Of a stretch of 64,000 nt of DNA, positions 1 through 9,426 are shown piece after piece. This DNA comes from Pseudomonadota bacterium (lineage in GTDB: Bacteria > Pseudomonadota > Alphaproteobacteria > Sphingomonadales > Sphingomonadaceae). The position numbers and the translations under genes were made by a program. The stretch lies in the NCBI GenBank assembly GCA_039818985.1, contig JBCBSU010000001.1:1700367-1764366 (forward strand), in the 5' to 3' direction. Below the pieces are notes generated by a model. The model was not told the origin of the DNA, ran no database searches, and saw only the letters and a list, made by a program, of their open reading frames with translations. The number at the start of each line of letters is the position of its first letter. The stretch's first letter is position 1.

Positions 1-883
1 TGATCGCATTAACCTTGTCCGGTGCTTCCTGCTGTACCCAATGCGATACATTGGGCAGCCGGTGCAACGTCAGGCCGGGCACCCACTGATCGGTGTCGTC
101 GGTGCAGCGTATATCGATAGCGGCATCCTCCTCACCCCAGACCATCAGCGTCGGGATATCCACCCGGCCATCGCCAATTTTGCGAAAATCGCGATAGCGC
201 ATCAGTGCGCGGTAATAGTTTATCATTGGCGTCAACGCTCCCGGCTTTGCGGCAGCGCGGGCATAGATATCGAGCACATCATCGGTGAAATGTGTCTTGT
301 CGACCGCCATATTGTAAAACACGTCGCGTACGCGTTCCGCGCCATTGCGGCGCAATCCCCATTCGGGAAGACCCGATATCTGGAAGAAAAAGATATACCA
401 GCTTTTCCTGAGCTGGTGCCAATGACGAAGCTCGCGCCGAGACGCCAGCGGGTGCGGCACATTCATGATGATCAGCCGTTCGAGCGGACGTATCCGCTTG
501 ATCGCGAAATGCCAGGCAACAATCGCACCCCAGTCATGCGCCATCAGCGTCACCTGTTTGGCACCGCTGGCATCGATCAGCGCCGCGACATCCTGCACCA
601 GCGCGTCAAGTCGATAGGCCCTTACCCCTTCTGGCTTGGACGAAGCGCCATAGCCGCGCATATTCGGTGCCCACACGCGATAACCCATTTTGGCCAGCAT
701 CGGCATCTGGTGTCGCCAGCTGAAATTGAGCTCGGGGAAACCATGCAGGCACAGCATCAGTCTGTCGCTGTTCGCCGGTCCGGTTTCGGCCAGTTCAAAG
801 CGCAGGCCATTGGTCTCGATAAAACGGGTGGTGATCCCGCTATCGGGATCAGGGTTCCAGCTATAATCCTGTCCGTGGTCCAT
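1..883 (-). CDS. Alpha/beta hydrolase, epoxide-hydrolase-like (C-terminus cut by window edge)
   Basis: I translated this leftward gene by hand. It starts MDHGQDYSWNPDPDSG and carries the hallmarks of the epoxide hydrolase/haloalkane dehalogenase branch of the alpha/beta hydrolases. These are an oxyanion-hole HGFPE motif near residue 50, a DxRGYG-like stretch (NMRGYGAS), and the nucleophile elbow AHDWGA, in which Asp is the nucleophile rather than Ser. The cap-domain region follows. A W-G-E-x-D segment and a late SHWVQQEAPDKV stretch supply the candidate acid and catalytic His. The reading frame is open to base 1, so only the last residues are missing. A GGGGA ribosome-binding stretch precedes the ATG. 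It diverges from the amidohydrolase at 950. The substrate cannot be told; soluble epoxide hydrolase is the best guess from the Asp nucleophile. Confidence 0.85.
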   Translation of the reverse strand, partial: MDHGQDYSWNPDPDSGITTRFIETNGLRFELAETGPANSDRLMLCLHGFPELNFSWRHQMPMLAKMGYRVWAPNMRGYGASSKPEGVRAYRLDALVQDVAALIDASGAKQVTLMAHDWGAIVAWHFAIKRIRPLERLIIMNVPHPLASRRELRHWHQLRKSWYIFFFQISGLPEWGLRRNGAERVRDVFYNMAVDKTHFTDDVLDIYARAAAKPGALTPMINYYRALMRYRDFRKIGDGRVDIPTLMVWGEEDAAIDIRCTDDTDQWVPGLTLHRLPNVSHWVQQEAPDKVNAI

Positions 884-949
884 CGCATCCCCGTCTTTAA
901 TCACACGGTTAATTCTGATAATCACAAAAGAAAACGCAGGAGAGAGTCA

Positions 950-2695
950 ATGCATGATCTGATCATTCGCGGCGGAACCATTGTCGATGGCACCGGAGAG
1001 GCCGCCTATACCGCCGATATCGCCATAGACGGCGATACCATCACCGCCATTGGCGACATTTCCGGCGAAGCGCGCGAAGAAATTGACGCCACAGGCCGTA
1101 TCGTTACCCCCGGCTTTGTCGACATCCATACCCATTATGATGGTCAGGCGACATGGGACAGCGAAATGGCGCCGTCGAGTTGGCACGGCGTGACCACTGT
1201 TGTCATGGGCAATTGCGGCGTCGGTTTTGCTCCGGCGCAGCCCGACCGGCATGAATGGCTGATCGGCCTGATGGAAGGCGTCGAGGATATTCCCGGTACT
1301 GCGCTGGCCGAGGGCATGACCTGGAACTGGGAGACTTTCCCCGAATATATGGACGCGCTGGAGGCGATGCCGCGCACCGTCGATGTCGCCACCCATGTGC
1401 CGCATGGCGCGGTGCGCGCCTATGTGCTGGGCGACCGGGAAAAGCCTGGCGCGGTGCCGACCGGGGATGATATTCAGAAAATGTCGAAGATCGTCGAGGA
1501 CGGCCTGCGCGCCGGTGCTCTCGGGTTCTCAACATCGCGCACGGTTTTGCACCGCTCGGTTGATGGCGAGCTGGTGCCCGGTACAACCGCGACCAAGGAA
1601 GAGCTGATCGGCATTGGTCGCGCCATGGGCCGCGTTGGCCATGGCGTGTTCGAAATGGCATCGGACCTGCGCTATGAATGGGATGAGTTCGGCTGGATGG
1701 GCGATCTCAGCCGCGAAACCGGCCTGCCCGTCACCTTTGCTGCGCTGCAGTCCATCGCCAAGGAAATGCCGCTCGACGAGCAGATCCAGCGCACCGCCGA
1801 GGAAAATGCCAAGGGCGCCAATATCGTCGCCCAGATAGCCCTACGCGGCAATGGAATTATCATGTGCTGGCGCGGTACGGTGCATCCGTTCCTGTTCAAG
1901 CCGAGCTGGAAGGAAATCGAGGAACTGTCATGGGATGAACAATATGCCCGCCTGCAGGACCCCGAATTCAAGGCGAAACTGATCACCGAGGAATCCATCT
2001 ATCCCGATGATGCAGGCGACCTGTTGCCGCTGATGATGATCATCGCCAATGGCTGGATGGTGCAATATGAGATGGACGATACGTTCAACTACGAACCGAC
2101 CGCAGAGGAGTCTCTCGCGGCGCGCGCAGAAACCACTGGGGTGACTGGCCCGGAATATGCCTATGACCTGCTGATGCAGAATGACGGCGCGGGCATGATC
2201 TATTACCCGATTCTCAACTATGCCGATGGCAATCTCAACTTCCTCCACCCGCTGTTCCACCGGGACGATACGGTGAACTCGCTGTCCGATGGCGGCGCGC
2301 ATTGCGGTACCATTTGCGATGCGGCCTCGACCACCTTCTTCCTTGAGCATTGGGTGAAAAACCGCGATGGCGACAAGGTAGATTTGGAGCACGCAATCAA
2401 GCGCCAGACAGCAGACACCGCGCGTCTTTATGGACTGGAGGATCGCGGCGTGTTGAAACCGGGCTATCTCGCCGACGTGAATGTCATCGACCTCGATGCG
2501 ATCAAGCTGGAGAAACCGTGGTTGGCCTTTGATCTGCCAGCAGGCGGAAAACGTCTGTTGCAAAAGGCACAGGGCTATGACTGCACCATCAAATCGGGAC
2601 AGGTGACCTTCCACAAAGGCACGGTGACCGATGCCCGTCCCGGCGGCCTGATCCGCGGCCCGCAATCGGTAGCACAACGGATTGCAGCGGAATAG
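950..2695 (+). CDS. N-acyl-D-amino-acid deacylase-type amidohydrolase
   Basis: A 581-residue member of the amidohydrolase family 3 (D-aminoacylase/dihydroorotase-like). The N-terminal beta-sandwich start ([13 protein letters not shown]) is followed by the metal-binding HTH at residues 60-62 (DIHTHYDGQ) and the GNCGVG motif around residue 89, whose Cys is typical of D-aminoacylases. The late SDGGAH motif has its Asp at about residue 447, the expected position of the catalytic Asp. The family hydrolyses N-acyl-D-amino acids or related cyclic amides in the cytoplasm. The ATG at 950 follows a good GCAGGAGAGAG ribosome site. The open frame runs further upstream only because it lies antisense to the hydrolase gene. 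The GST-family gene starts 5 bases after the stop, so the two are probably co-transcribed. The exact substrate is unknown. Confidence 0.92.
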   Translation: MHDLIIRGGTIVDGTGEAAYTADIAIDGDTITAIGDISGEAREEIDATGRIVTPGFVDIHTHYDGQATWDSEMAPSSWHGVTTVVMGNCGVGFAPAQPDRHEWLIGLMEGVEDIPGTALAEGMTWNWETFPEYMDALEAMPRTVDVATHVPHGAVRAYVLGDREKPGAVPTGDDIQKMSKIVEDGLRAGALGFSTSRTVLHRSVDGELVPGTTATKEELIGIGRAMGRVGHGVFEMASDLRYEWDEFGWMGDLSRETGLPVTFAALQSIAKEMPLDEQIQRTAEENAKGANIVAQIALRGNGIIMCWRGTVHPFLFKPSWKEIEELSWDEQYARLQDPEFKAKLITEESIYPDDAGDLLPLMMIIANGWMVQYEMDDTFNYEPTAEESLAARAETTGVTGPEYAYDLLMQNDGAGMIYYPILNYADGNLNFLHPLFHRDDTVNSLSDGGAHCGTICDAASTTFFLEHWVKNRDGDKVDLEHAIKRQTADTARLYGLEDRGVLKPGYLADVNVIDLDAIKLEKPWLAFDLPAGGKRLLQKAQGYDCTIKSGQVTFHKGTVTDARPGGLIRGPQSVAQRIAAE

Positions 2696-2700
2696 CGACA

Positions 2701-3693
2701 ATGTACACGCTTCATGGTGCGCTCGGCTCGCCATATTCGATGAAGCTGCGCGCCATCATGCGCTATCGCCGGATAGGGCATATCTGGCGCCATGGCGCGG
2801 AATCGATGCAACTGGCCGGCACCAAGGTCAAAGCGCCGGTCATCCCGGTGATCCGCTATCCGGATGGCAGCTATCATAATGACAGTACGCCGGTACTCTA
2901 TGACCTCGAAGCTCGCAAACAGGGGCGCTCAATCATCCCGCCCGATCCGGCACGCGCCTTTCTCGCCCATTTTATAGAGGATTTTGCCGATGAGTGGCTG
3001 ACCAAGGCGATGTTCGGCTATCGCTGGCTGCGTGAGGTGGATCAGATCCAGATGAGCCGCTGGCTCGCCTTTGACGCGATGAAAGGCGGCGGACGCGAAA
3101 CCAGCGAGGTCTATGCCGAGCAGTTTCGCAAACGGCAAGTTGAACGCATGGCGATTGTCGGCTGCACCGAGGGAAATTTTCCCCTGATCAAGGCAACAAC
3201 ACACGCCGTACTGGATGCGCTGGAAGCCCATGTTACCGATCAGCATTGCCTGTTCGGAACACGCCCCTCACTCGCCGAATTTGGCCTTTACGGGCAACTC
3301 TCGCAACTCGGCGTTGACCCTACGGCACAGGCGATGATGCGCACCGACTACCCCTATAGCCTGCGCTGGTTGCTGCACATTGACGATATGTCGGGCATTG
3401 AAGGCGAATGGGATGATCCCGATGCCGCCCTGCAGCCTGTTGTTCATGCGTTATTGCATCAGGCAGGCCGGGTCTATGCCCCCTTCCTGCTTGCCAATGC
3501 TGCCGCACTGCAACAAGGCAACAGGGCATTCAGCATCAGCGTGGACGGCATGGAGTACACCCAGGGCACGTTCAAATATCAGGCCAAATGCCTCGCCGAT
3601 CTGCGGCAGCGCTATGGCGCCCTGCAAGGCAAGGCGCATGACAAGGTTGACGACATTCTGTCAGGAACAGGCTGCCTCGAGATGCTGCAATAG
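2701..3693 (+). CDS. Glutathione S-transferase family protein
   Basis: A 330-residue protein beginning MYTLHGALGSPYSMKLRA, a thioredoxin-like GST N-terminal domain with the conserved S-P-Y-S region where the glutathione-activating Ser/Cys normally lies. A D-S-T-P-V-L segment near residue 62 matches the cis-Pro/SNAIL region that binds the gamma-glutamyl group. The rest is helical and fits an extended GST C-terminal domain with an additional tail; at 330 residues it is longer than a classic GST (about 200-230). It follows the amidohydrolase by 5 bases, suggesting one transcript. The reaction is unknown; detoxifying conjugation or a redox role is inferred from family only. Confidence 0.8.
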   Translation: MYTLHGALGSPYSMKLRAIMRYRRIGHIWRHGAESMQLAGTKVKAPVIPVIRYPDGSYHNDSTPVLYDLEARKQGRSIIPPDPARAFLAHFIEDFADEWLTKAMFGYRWLREVDQIQMSRWLAFDAMKGGGRETSEVYAEQFRKRQVERMAIVGCTEGNFPLIKATTHAVLDALEAHVTDQHCLFGTRPSLAEFGLYGQLSQLGVDPTAQAMMRTDYPYSLRWLLHIDDMSGIEGEWDDPDAALQPVVHALLHQAGRVYAPFLLANAAALQQGNRAFSISVDGMEYTQGTFKYQAKCLADLRQRYGALQGKAHDKVDDILSGTGCLEMLQ

Positions 3694-3699
3694 AGGCCT

Positions 3700-3732
3700 G
3701 AGAGACTGTACGATGATGGCGCACAGTCTCTC
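3700..3732. terminator. Hairpin between convergent genes
   Basis: A perfect 10-base inverted repeat (GAGAGACTGT at 3700-3709 and ACAGTCTCTC at 3723-3732, 13-base loop) lies just after the GST-family stop and before the stop of the leftward outer-membrane protein gene. There is no clear T-run on either side, so it may be a weak bidirectional terminator or an mRNA 3'-end stabiliser. Confidence 0.5.
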
Positions 3733-3743
3733 ATCACCGATGC

Positions 3744-4829
3744 TCAGAACGCCTTTTGCCAGCCGATGGTCAGCATCCAGTCGCCAGCGAGCTGTGGACC
3801 GTTCAGGTCCTGATAGACCGGTGCGCCGAATTCGATCCCGAGGCGGTGCCCGGCCAGTGCGCCATGGGTCGAGACAAAATTGACCCCGGCAATCAGGTCG
3901 ACCCGCTCACCGCCCTGAAAATCGGGATTAGCGGTCTGGATCGGGGCAACGACGATCGGGTCAATCCCCTCGATCTGACCGGTGGTTCTGCCCTGCACCC
4001 GGCCCGACAGGCTGACCCATTGCGCCGGGCGATAACTGGCCCAGGCAGTGAACTGGTGGACATCGCCGAAACGATAACCCTGCTCATTCTCACCGGTGCG
4101 GATAATGCCGCTATATTGCGCACCAAAACCGAAGCCGCCGCTCCAGCGCTTATAGGTCACCGCGGGCTTGAGATCGAAAGTGCCAGAGCCGATCTGCATC
4201 GGATAGGGAATACGCACTGTAGGCGTGGTACCCATGGGCGTGAGAATGGTATCGGTTTCGTCAGTCGGCCCCAGCGGCAGGCTGACCGCAGCACGGACAT
4301 TGAGCTCATGGCGGTTGCTCTGCTTGTGATCGCTGACACCCAGAACCGGGAAGATCGCACCAACGGTGAGGTCGCCAATATCCTTGGGATTGGTGGTGAA
4401 CTGGCCACGCACATCGGTGCCGACGGGACCGGCAAACACGGTATGCAGCATCTCCTTCTCGATATAGCTGCTCATGGCGACCAGTGTGATCCAGTCCTCG
4501 GGCGCATACATCGCACCGACCATATACATGTCGGTACTCATCGACTCGGGTACTACGCGCAGCGTCGGCGGCTGGCCGGGAAGGCCGAAAAAGCGATTGG
4601 GAATGGTGGTAACGATGGTCTCATTCGATACCAGATCGGTTCCGATCTGATTCTCGCTCATCTCCATCCGCATATAACGGGCCGAAAACATTACCTCACC
4701 TTTCTTGTGCGCATGGTCGGCCATGACACCGATCGGCGCATGGTCATCGGCGTAAACATCATGCGCCAGCGTGGGTGCAGCATGGATCGCGGCGCCGCAA
4801 AGCAGCGCCAGTTTCAGGATATTTTTCAT
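3744..4829 (-). CDS. Outer-membrane beta-barrel protein, putative metal-related transporter
   Basis: A 361-residue exported protein. The N-terminus MKNILKLALLCGAAIHAAPTLA is a signal peptide, then a His/Met-rich stretch (HDVYADDHAPIGVMADHAHKKGE) leads into alternating amphipathic strands ending in the typical barrel terminus IGWQKAF with a final Phe. Proteins of this type, usually labelled only transporter, share the APIGVM-x-DH-x-HKKGE opening and often lie in copper or other metal clusters. The immediate upstream neighbour is a DUF2946 protein, which is also copper-associated, 88 bases away on the same strand. Metal export or binding at the outer membrane is therefore an inference from context and His/Met content. 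A barrel with another cargo remains possible. Confidence 0.75.
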   Translation of the reverse strand: MKNILKLALLCGAAIHAAPTLAHDVYADDHAPIGVMADHAHKKGEVMFSARYMRMEMSENQIGTDLVSNETIVTTIPNRFFGLPGQPPTLRVVPESMSTDMYMVGAMYAPEDWITLVAMSSYIEKEMLHTVFAGPVGTDVRGQFTTNPKDIGDLTVGAIFPVLGVSDHKQSNRHELNVRAAVSLPLGPTDETDTILTPMGTTPTVRIPYPMQIGSGTFDLKPAVTYKRWSGGFGFGAQYSGIIRTGENEQGYRFGDVHQFTAWASYRPAQWVSLSGRVQGRTTGQIEGIDPIVVAPIQTANPDFQGGERVDLIAGVNFVSTHGALAGHRLGIEFGAPVYQDLNGPQLAGDWMLTIGWQKAF

Positions 4830-4917
4830 CGGAATTCTCTCAACTCTTCACGGCACCCACCTATCGGCAGATACCGCGCATAACAGTTGCCGCCCGGATG
4901 AACGGAGCGGCGGTGTC

Positions 4918-5346
4918 TCAGTAAAGCGTCGAGAAAAGGGGTGGCCCGGTAGCCGGCGGTAACAGCGTTTCGGAGAGAAAGCCGCCAAGATTCTTGCGGC
5001 CCGGCAGCGGTTGGCGGTCCGGCAAGGGGATTGTCAGCGGTGCGAAACCATCGCCCAGCACCGCCAGCGCGGCAGCACCGGAAAAGGTACAATCGGGCAT
5101 GGTATCGTCATGCCTGTTATCCTTGTCCAGCGGCGCGTCATCCTGCATCCGCCGCTGCACCTCGGCCAGCCTGGCAAAGATCGGATCTTCGGGCATGATG
5201 GTTGCGATCTGGGCATCGCGCGGCGAACAGATGCTGATGACAAAGCCCTGCTCACCCCAGTCCGGCATGAAACCGACCGGAACCAGCACCGACAGCAGCG
5301 TGGCAAGAAGCGCAAGACGCGCGAGGAAGATGTGGACCATTGCCAT
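4918..5346 (-). CDS. DUF2946 family protein (copper-associated)
   Basis: A small protein with an N-terminal hydrophobic helix (FLARLALLATLLSVLVPVG), a C-S-P region, a central C after DDTMPD and the C-terminal ATGPPLFS signature that closes DUF2946 proteins. Conserved Cys/His residues (ISIC, PDCTF, DNRHDD) suggest metal contact in the periplasm. I chose the internal Met at 5346 (MAMVHIF) because the 14 residues before it are Arg-rich and unlike a signal sequence; an in-frame start at 5388 is also possible. It lies upstream of the barrel gene on the same strand, so the two likely form a metal-responsive pair. Function is inferred from family context only. Confidence 0.7.
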   Translation of the reverse strand: MAMVHIFLARLALLATLLSVLVPVGFMPDWGEQGFVISICSPRDAQIATIMPEDPIFARLAEVQRRMQDDAPLDKDNRHDDTMPDCTFSGAAALAVLGDGFAPLTIPLPDRQPLPGRKNLGGFLSETLLPPATGPPLFSTLY

Positions 5347-5403
5347 ATGCGTCGCGCGGGCTCTAACGCTCGCTCGTGACTCGCGCAACAGGCTAAGGCG
5401 GTT

Positions 5404-6522
5404 TTAGACCCGCATCGGCATCAGCACATAAAGCGCCGGTGCCTTGTCATGCTCCTTGATCAGCGTGGGTGCGCTGGCATCGGCCAGATGCAGGTCAACG
5501 CTGTCGCCTTCGATCTGGCTGAGAATATCGGTGAGATATTTGGCATTGAAGCCGATCTCGACCGTCTCGCTGCCATAGGAAGCCGAGAGTTCTTCCGCTG
5601 CGGTGCCATTGTCCGGCGACGTCACCGACAGCGTCACCTTGTCGCTGTCCAGAGCCATCTTGACCGCGCGGGTCTTTTCCTGGGCGATAGTGGCAACACG
5701 ATCTACGCTTTCGCGGAAGCTCTGCGGGTCAAGCTTGAGCAGCTTGTCATTCCCTGTCGGGATGACGCGGTTATAGTCCGGAAAGGTGCCGTCGATAAGC
5801 TTGGACGTCAGGATGGTCGATTTCAGCGTGAAGCGCACCTTGCTGGCGGACAGGTCAACCATCACATTGCTATCGCTATTCTCGTCGAGCAGCTTTTTCA
5901 GTTCTGCAACGCATTTGCGCGGAATGATGACATCGGGCATTTTCTCGGCGCCATCGGGACGCGTCAACGTGTAGCGCGCCAGTCTGTGGCCATCGGTAGC
6001 GGCAGCCTTGAGAACCGGCGCATCCTCATCGGCGACATGCAGGAAGATGCCATTGAGATAATAGCGGGTCTCTTCGGTCGAGATGGCAAAGCTGGTCTTG
6101 TCGATCAGCGCGATCAACTCGGCTGCAGGCAGCTCAAAGCTGGTCGGCAATTCGCCCTCGGCAATGATCGGGAAATCATCGCGCGGCAGTGTCGGCAGAT
6201 TGAAGCGACTGCGCGAGGATTTGACCGCCAGCTTGCCATCGGCAGCGTCAAGCGAAATCTGGCTGCCATCGGGGAGTTTGCGGACAATCTCGAACAGTGT
6301 GTGCGCTGACACGGTGATCGCGCCAGGCGTTTCGACCTCGCTGGCCTGCGCCGTTTCCACCACCTGAAGGTCGAGATCGGTGGCCATGAAGCGGACGCTG
6401 CCATCGGCCGCCGCCTCGATCAGCACATTGGAGAGGATCGGGATCGTGTTGCGACGCTCCACCACCGATTGCACATGGCTGAGACTTTTCAGCAAGGTGC
6501 CGCGTTCCAGTGTCGCTTTCAT
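5404..6522 (-). CDS. dnaN: DNA polymerase III beta sliding clamp
   Basis: A 372-residue DnaN, the expected length. It opens MKATLERGTLLKSLSHVQSVVERRNTIPILSNVLIEA, the conserved first clamp domain. The middle carries F-P-D-Y-x-R-V-I-P (residues ~245) and the C-terminus ends in Y-V-L-M-P-M-R-V, the canonical beta-clamp tail that lines the peptide-binding pocket. The ring-shaped dimer tethers polymerases to DNA, and the two Y-family polymerases in this window would use it. Here dnaN stands alone, away from dnaA, which is common in sphingomonads. The 242 bases upstream to 6764 hold no other gene and presumably contain its promoter. Confidence 0.98.
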   Translation of the reverse strand: MKATLERGTLLKSLSHVQSVVERRNTIPILSNVLIEAAADGSVRFMATDLDLQVVETAQASEVETPGAITVSAHTLFEIVRKLPDGSQISLDAADGKLAVKSSRSRFNLPTLPRDDFPIIAEGELPTSFELPAAELIALIDKTSFAISTEETRYYLNGIFLHVADEDAPVLKAAATDGHRLARYTLTRPDGAEKMPDVIIPRKCVAELKKLLDENSDSNVMVDLSASKVRFTLKSTILTSKLIDGTFPDYNRVIPTGNDKLLKLDPQSFRESVDRVATIAQEKTRAVKMALDSDKVTLSVTSPDNGTAAEELSASYGSETVEIGFNAKYLTDILSQIEGDSVDLHLADASAPTLIKEHDKAPALYVLMPMRV

Positions 6523-6764
6523 CGCTTTTCTTCCCCCTTACGGGCGCATTGCCACAGTTGCATAATATCGTTCCGAAACTCCCTAGGAGAATCCGGCACA
6601 TCATCCTTAACAGCATGACCGTATGGGGCAAGAGACTGGGGGCGTTGTGCACTGTTGATACAGCGTAATTTGTGGAAAAATAGCTGTTTGGACGATGATC
6701 GGCGCAATTTTGCCAATTCGGCATCAAGGGGTTAGAAGTTCCGGTCACTAAGGGGAGGATTATC

Positions 6765-7181
6765 ATGGATATATTTGCGCCGAACTGGCTGGCAATCTTC
6801 GTGGCCGCGCTCAGCGGTTTTGTTGTCGGGGGCATCTGGTACGGGCCAATCATGGGCAAGCGCTGGATGGGCGCGGTGGGGCTTACGGAGGAAGAGATTC
6901 AAAGCGGCAACATGGGCAAGATTTACGGCACGGCCTTTCTGTTCAGCCTGCTGGCTTCGTTTGTTCTCGCGCATACCATAGCCAGCTATGAGCGCGACCT
7001 GGGCTTTGTCACCGTGGTTCTGCTCTCGCTGGGTATCGGGCTTGGTTTTGTCGTACCTGCCATCGGCACCAATTACCTGTTTTCACAGAAAAGCCGTGAA
7101 CTGTTCTTTATCGATGCCGGATACTGGACTTTATTCTATCTGGCGATGGGGCTGGTTCACGCTGCCTTTGGTGCGGGCTGA
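6765..7181 (+). CDS. DUF1761 family membrane protein
   Basis: A 138-residue protein with four hydrophobic helices, opening WLAIFVAALSGFVVGGIWYGPIMGKRWM. The G-G-I-W-Y-G-P motif in helix 1 is the signature of DUF1761. The ATG follows a strong GGGGAGG ribosome site. It is convergent with the potassium channel gene, which ends 16 bases downstream. The family has no assigned function; location in the inner membrane is clear from the helices. Confidence 0.88.
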   Translation: MDIFAPNWLAIFVAALSGFVVGGIWYGPIMGKRWMGAVGLTEEEIQSGNMGKIYGTAFLFSLLASFVLAHTIASYERDLGFVTVVLLSLGIGLGFVVPAIGTNYLFSQKSRELFFIDAGYWTLFYLAMGLVHAAFGAG

Positions 7182-7197
7182 GGCCGCGAAAGGCAAC

Positions 7198-8238
7198 TCA
7201 AGCCTGTTTGGCTTCGACCTTGGCGCCATTGCCGGGCATGATTTCAACAATCATGTCGCCGGATTCGAGCTTGGCCGCCTGCGGTTCCCAGAAACCATAG
7301 GCCTGACCATCGCGATAAATGCGTACGCCAAGACCACCCGAGGTGATATCCGACAGCGACCGACCCAGTTCTTCATCGGCAACATCACGCTGACTCAGCT
7401 TGACCCGGCCATGCACCGAGGCCAGATCGCTGAGATAATCGGAGATATTGGCACCATCGCATGAACCCGCAAGCAACAGGCCGGCAAAGCTGACCGGATT
7501 GATCACTGTCGAGGCCCCGGCCTGACGCGCCAGCAACTCGTTATCAGCGGCGCGAACCGACACGCTGATCGGTACATGATGCGCCAAATGGCGCGCGGTC
7601 AGCACGATCAATATGCTGGTATCGTCGCGCCCGGCAGACACCACCATAGATTTCGCTCGCGATATCTTGACATCGAGCAGCGTCTTGTCGCGGGTCGCAT
7701 CGCCGCACAGCACCGAACAGCCCATCTGCTCGGCAACCGTCAGTGCCTCCGCATCAGCGTCGACGACCACGATATCCTCGACCGATGTGCCGCGCGCAAT
7801 CAGTTCCTCCACCGCCTCGCGCCCGCTTGTGCCGAAGCCTGCAACAATGATGTGGTCGTGCAAATTGGCCTGAATGATTCTCATACGCCAGACATCCCAA
7901 GTACGCTTGAAAACAAAGTTATACGCCGTGCCGACAAAAATCAGTACCACAAAAATCCGGATCGGCGTGACCAGCATGGCATCGAACAGCCGCGCCCTGT
8001 CGGTCACCGGCGCGATATCGCCATAGCCTGTGGTGGTGATCGAGATCATGGTAAAATAGATGACGTCGATAAAACTGACATCGCCGTCATAATCGTCGCG
8101 CAGGCCAGCGCGATCGAACCAGTGTACCGCTATCGCCGCCGCGATCAGACCGACAACAAATGCCACGCGCCAGGTAATCGCAAGCCAGACCGGCATACTC
8201 GACCGGCGCGACAGCGTTTCATAGGGCCGCAAGCGCAT
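7198..8238 (-). CDS. Potassium channel with C-terminal TrkA-N (RCK) domain
   Basis: A 346-residue two-helix channel subunit. Residues ~15-35 and ~75-105 are membrane helices flanking a pore loop with the selectivity filter TTTGYGD. A Rossmann-type RCK/TrkA-N domain begins at about residue 128 (HIIVAGFGTSGREAVEELIARG, with the nucleotide-binding GxGxxG variant), continues through VVDADAEAL and GDATRD, and is followed by a TrkA-C-like domain. It should be a tetrameric inner-membrane K+ channel gated by a ligand at the RCK ring. It is the last gene of the serS-surE-LysM/LytM run, starting 4 bases after the lipoprotein gene, so translation is probably coupled. Confidence 0.92.
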   Translation of the reverse strand: MRLRPYETLSRRSSMPVWLAITWRVAFVVGLIAAAIAVHWFDRAGLRDDYDGDVSFIDVIYFTMISITTTGYGDIAPVTDRARLFDAMLVTPIRIFVVLIFVGTAYNFVFKRTWDVWRMRIIQANLHDHIIVAGFGTSGREAVEELIARGTSVEDIVVVDADAEALTVAEQMGCSVLCGDATRDKTLLDVKISRAKSMVVSAGRDDTSILIVLTARHLAHHVPISVSVRAADNELLARQAGASTVINPVSFAGLLLAGSCDGANISDYLSDLASVHGRVKLSQRDVADEELGRSLSDITSGGLGVRIYRDGQAYGFWEPQAAKLESGDMIVEIMPGNGAKVEAKQA

Positions 8239-8242
8239 GGAA

Positions 8243-9364
8243 TCAGCGCTCCGGCAGCCGTGTCAGCGGGTCCACCGGCTTGCGGTCGCGCCGTAGTTCG
8301 AAATGCAACTGCGGTCGGGTGGCAAGCCCGGTATCGCCGGCAAGGCCCAACACATCACCGGCTTTGACCTGTTGCCCGCGCTTCACCAATATGCGGCTGG
8401 CATTGCCATAGGCGGTGACCCAGCCAGAACCATGATCGATCAGGATAAGGTTGCCGAGCGTCGGCACATCATCGCCGGTATAGGCGACAACACCACCGGC
8501 TGCAGCACTGAACCGCGCGTCCTGCTGCATCGCCAGTTCGATACCGTCATTGACCTTGCCGCCGCCCTTATTGCCAAAACGCGAAAGGACGGCACCGCTG
8601 GCAGGCCATTGGAAACGGCCGTCAAAGCCGCTGGGGGCAACGATCGCCGCTGTCGATGCGCGCGCCGGAGCGGCATTCCCCGCAGACACCGCCACGCCCT
8701 CGCGCGCCGCCGGTTGGCCGCCGGTGACAATATCATCTATATCGAGAGAGAAAGCGGCAGCGCGCTGCTCCAAAGATATATTCTCCGGCGGGCTTGCCGG
8801 CTGCATCATTGCGCCATCGGGCAGTTTGAGCCGCTGGCCGATACGCAGGATAAACGGCTCTTCCAGATCATTGAGCACGACAATATCGGCCCAGCGGACA
8901 TTATAGGCGCGGGCAATGGCGATGCCGGTCTCGCCGCTACTGACATTGTGGAACAGACCGGAGGGTATTGTCAGCCGCTGACCGGCATAGATGGTGAAAG
9001 GTGGTTCCAGGCCATTGATCGCGGCCAGCGCTTCCGAACCGGCACCGGTCTTGTTGCCGATGCCGCGCAACGTATCACCGGGTTGTACGATATAGCTGCC
9101 GCCGCTGACCGACACGGCATTGCGACTGACGGGTCGCGCCTCCCATAACGGGCGTGTATCGGCCACTGTGCCGACAGAGGGGTCACTCTCGAGCCGTGGC
9201 GCGGGTGTCGGAGCCGTTGTTGTGGGACGGCCATAGTCGCCCGCTGCCTGGGGGATACAGCCGCTGAGTATGAGAGCGGGACACAGCGCCAGCAGGCAGT
9301 TACGCAGCGAAGCCTGCTGCCATCGCGCTAACGCTATCCGTCGCAAAGCTTGTGCCCGGGCCAT
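8243..9364 (-). CDS. LysM/LytM lipoprotein, NlpD-like amidase activator
   Basis: A 373-residue lipoprotein: signal sequence ending in the lipobox LSGC (Cys ~36), two LysM domains (YIVQPGDTLRGIGNKTG and a second starting HNVSSGETGIAIARAYNVR), a linker, and a C-terminal LytM/M23 domain. The zinc ligands of active M23 peptidases look replaced. The HxGxD-type site reads VNDGIEL (His to Asn, Asp to Glu), and the H-x-H pair reads PQLHFELR (first His to Gln). It should therefore be a non-catalytic LytM factor, like NlpD/EnvC, that activates cell-wall amidases during division. It sits downstream of surE, the classic surE-nlpD order. The loss of catalysis is read from sequence; the activator role is inferred from the family. 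Confidence 0.88.
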   Translation of the reverse strand: MARAQALRRIALARWQQASLRNCLLALCPALILSGCIPQAAGDYGRPTTTAPTPAPRLESDPSVGTVADTRPLWEARPVSRNAVSVSGGSYIVQPGDTLRGIGNKTGAGSEALAAINGLEPPFTIYAGQRLTIPSGLFHNVSSGETGIAIARAYNVRWADIVVLNDLEEPFILRIGQRLKLPDGAMMQPASPPENISLEQRAAAFSLDIDDIVTGGQPAAREGVAVSAGNAAPARASTAAIVAPSGFDGRFQWPASGAVLSRFGNKGGGKVNDGIELAMQQDARFSAAAGGVVAYTGDDVPTLGNLILIDHGSGWVTAYGNASRILVKRGQQVKAGDVLGLAGDTGLATRPQLHFELRRDRKPVDPLTRLPER

Positions 9365-9426
9365 CGCGACTGTCTAACAAAATGTCGGCAATGTGCCACT
9401 GTTTTTACAAGCGAGCACAAGCATGT

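Noticed and set aside
41-949. Open frame joined to the start of the amidohydrolase
   Set aside because: It is antisense to a well-supported epoxide-hydrolase-like gene, and the amidohydrolase family start with a strong ribosome site is at 950.
3756-4883. 375-codon plus-strand frame opposite the barrel gene
   Set aside because: The minus frame has a signal peptide and barrel end; the plus frame has neither.
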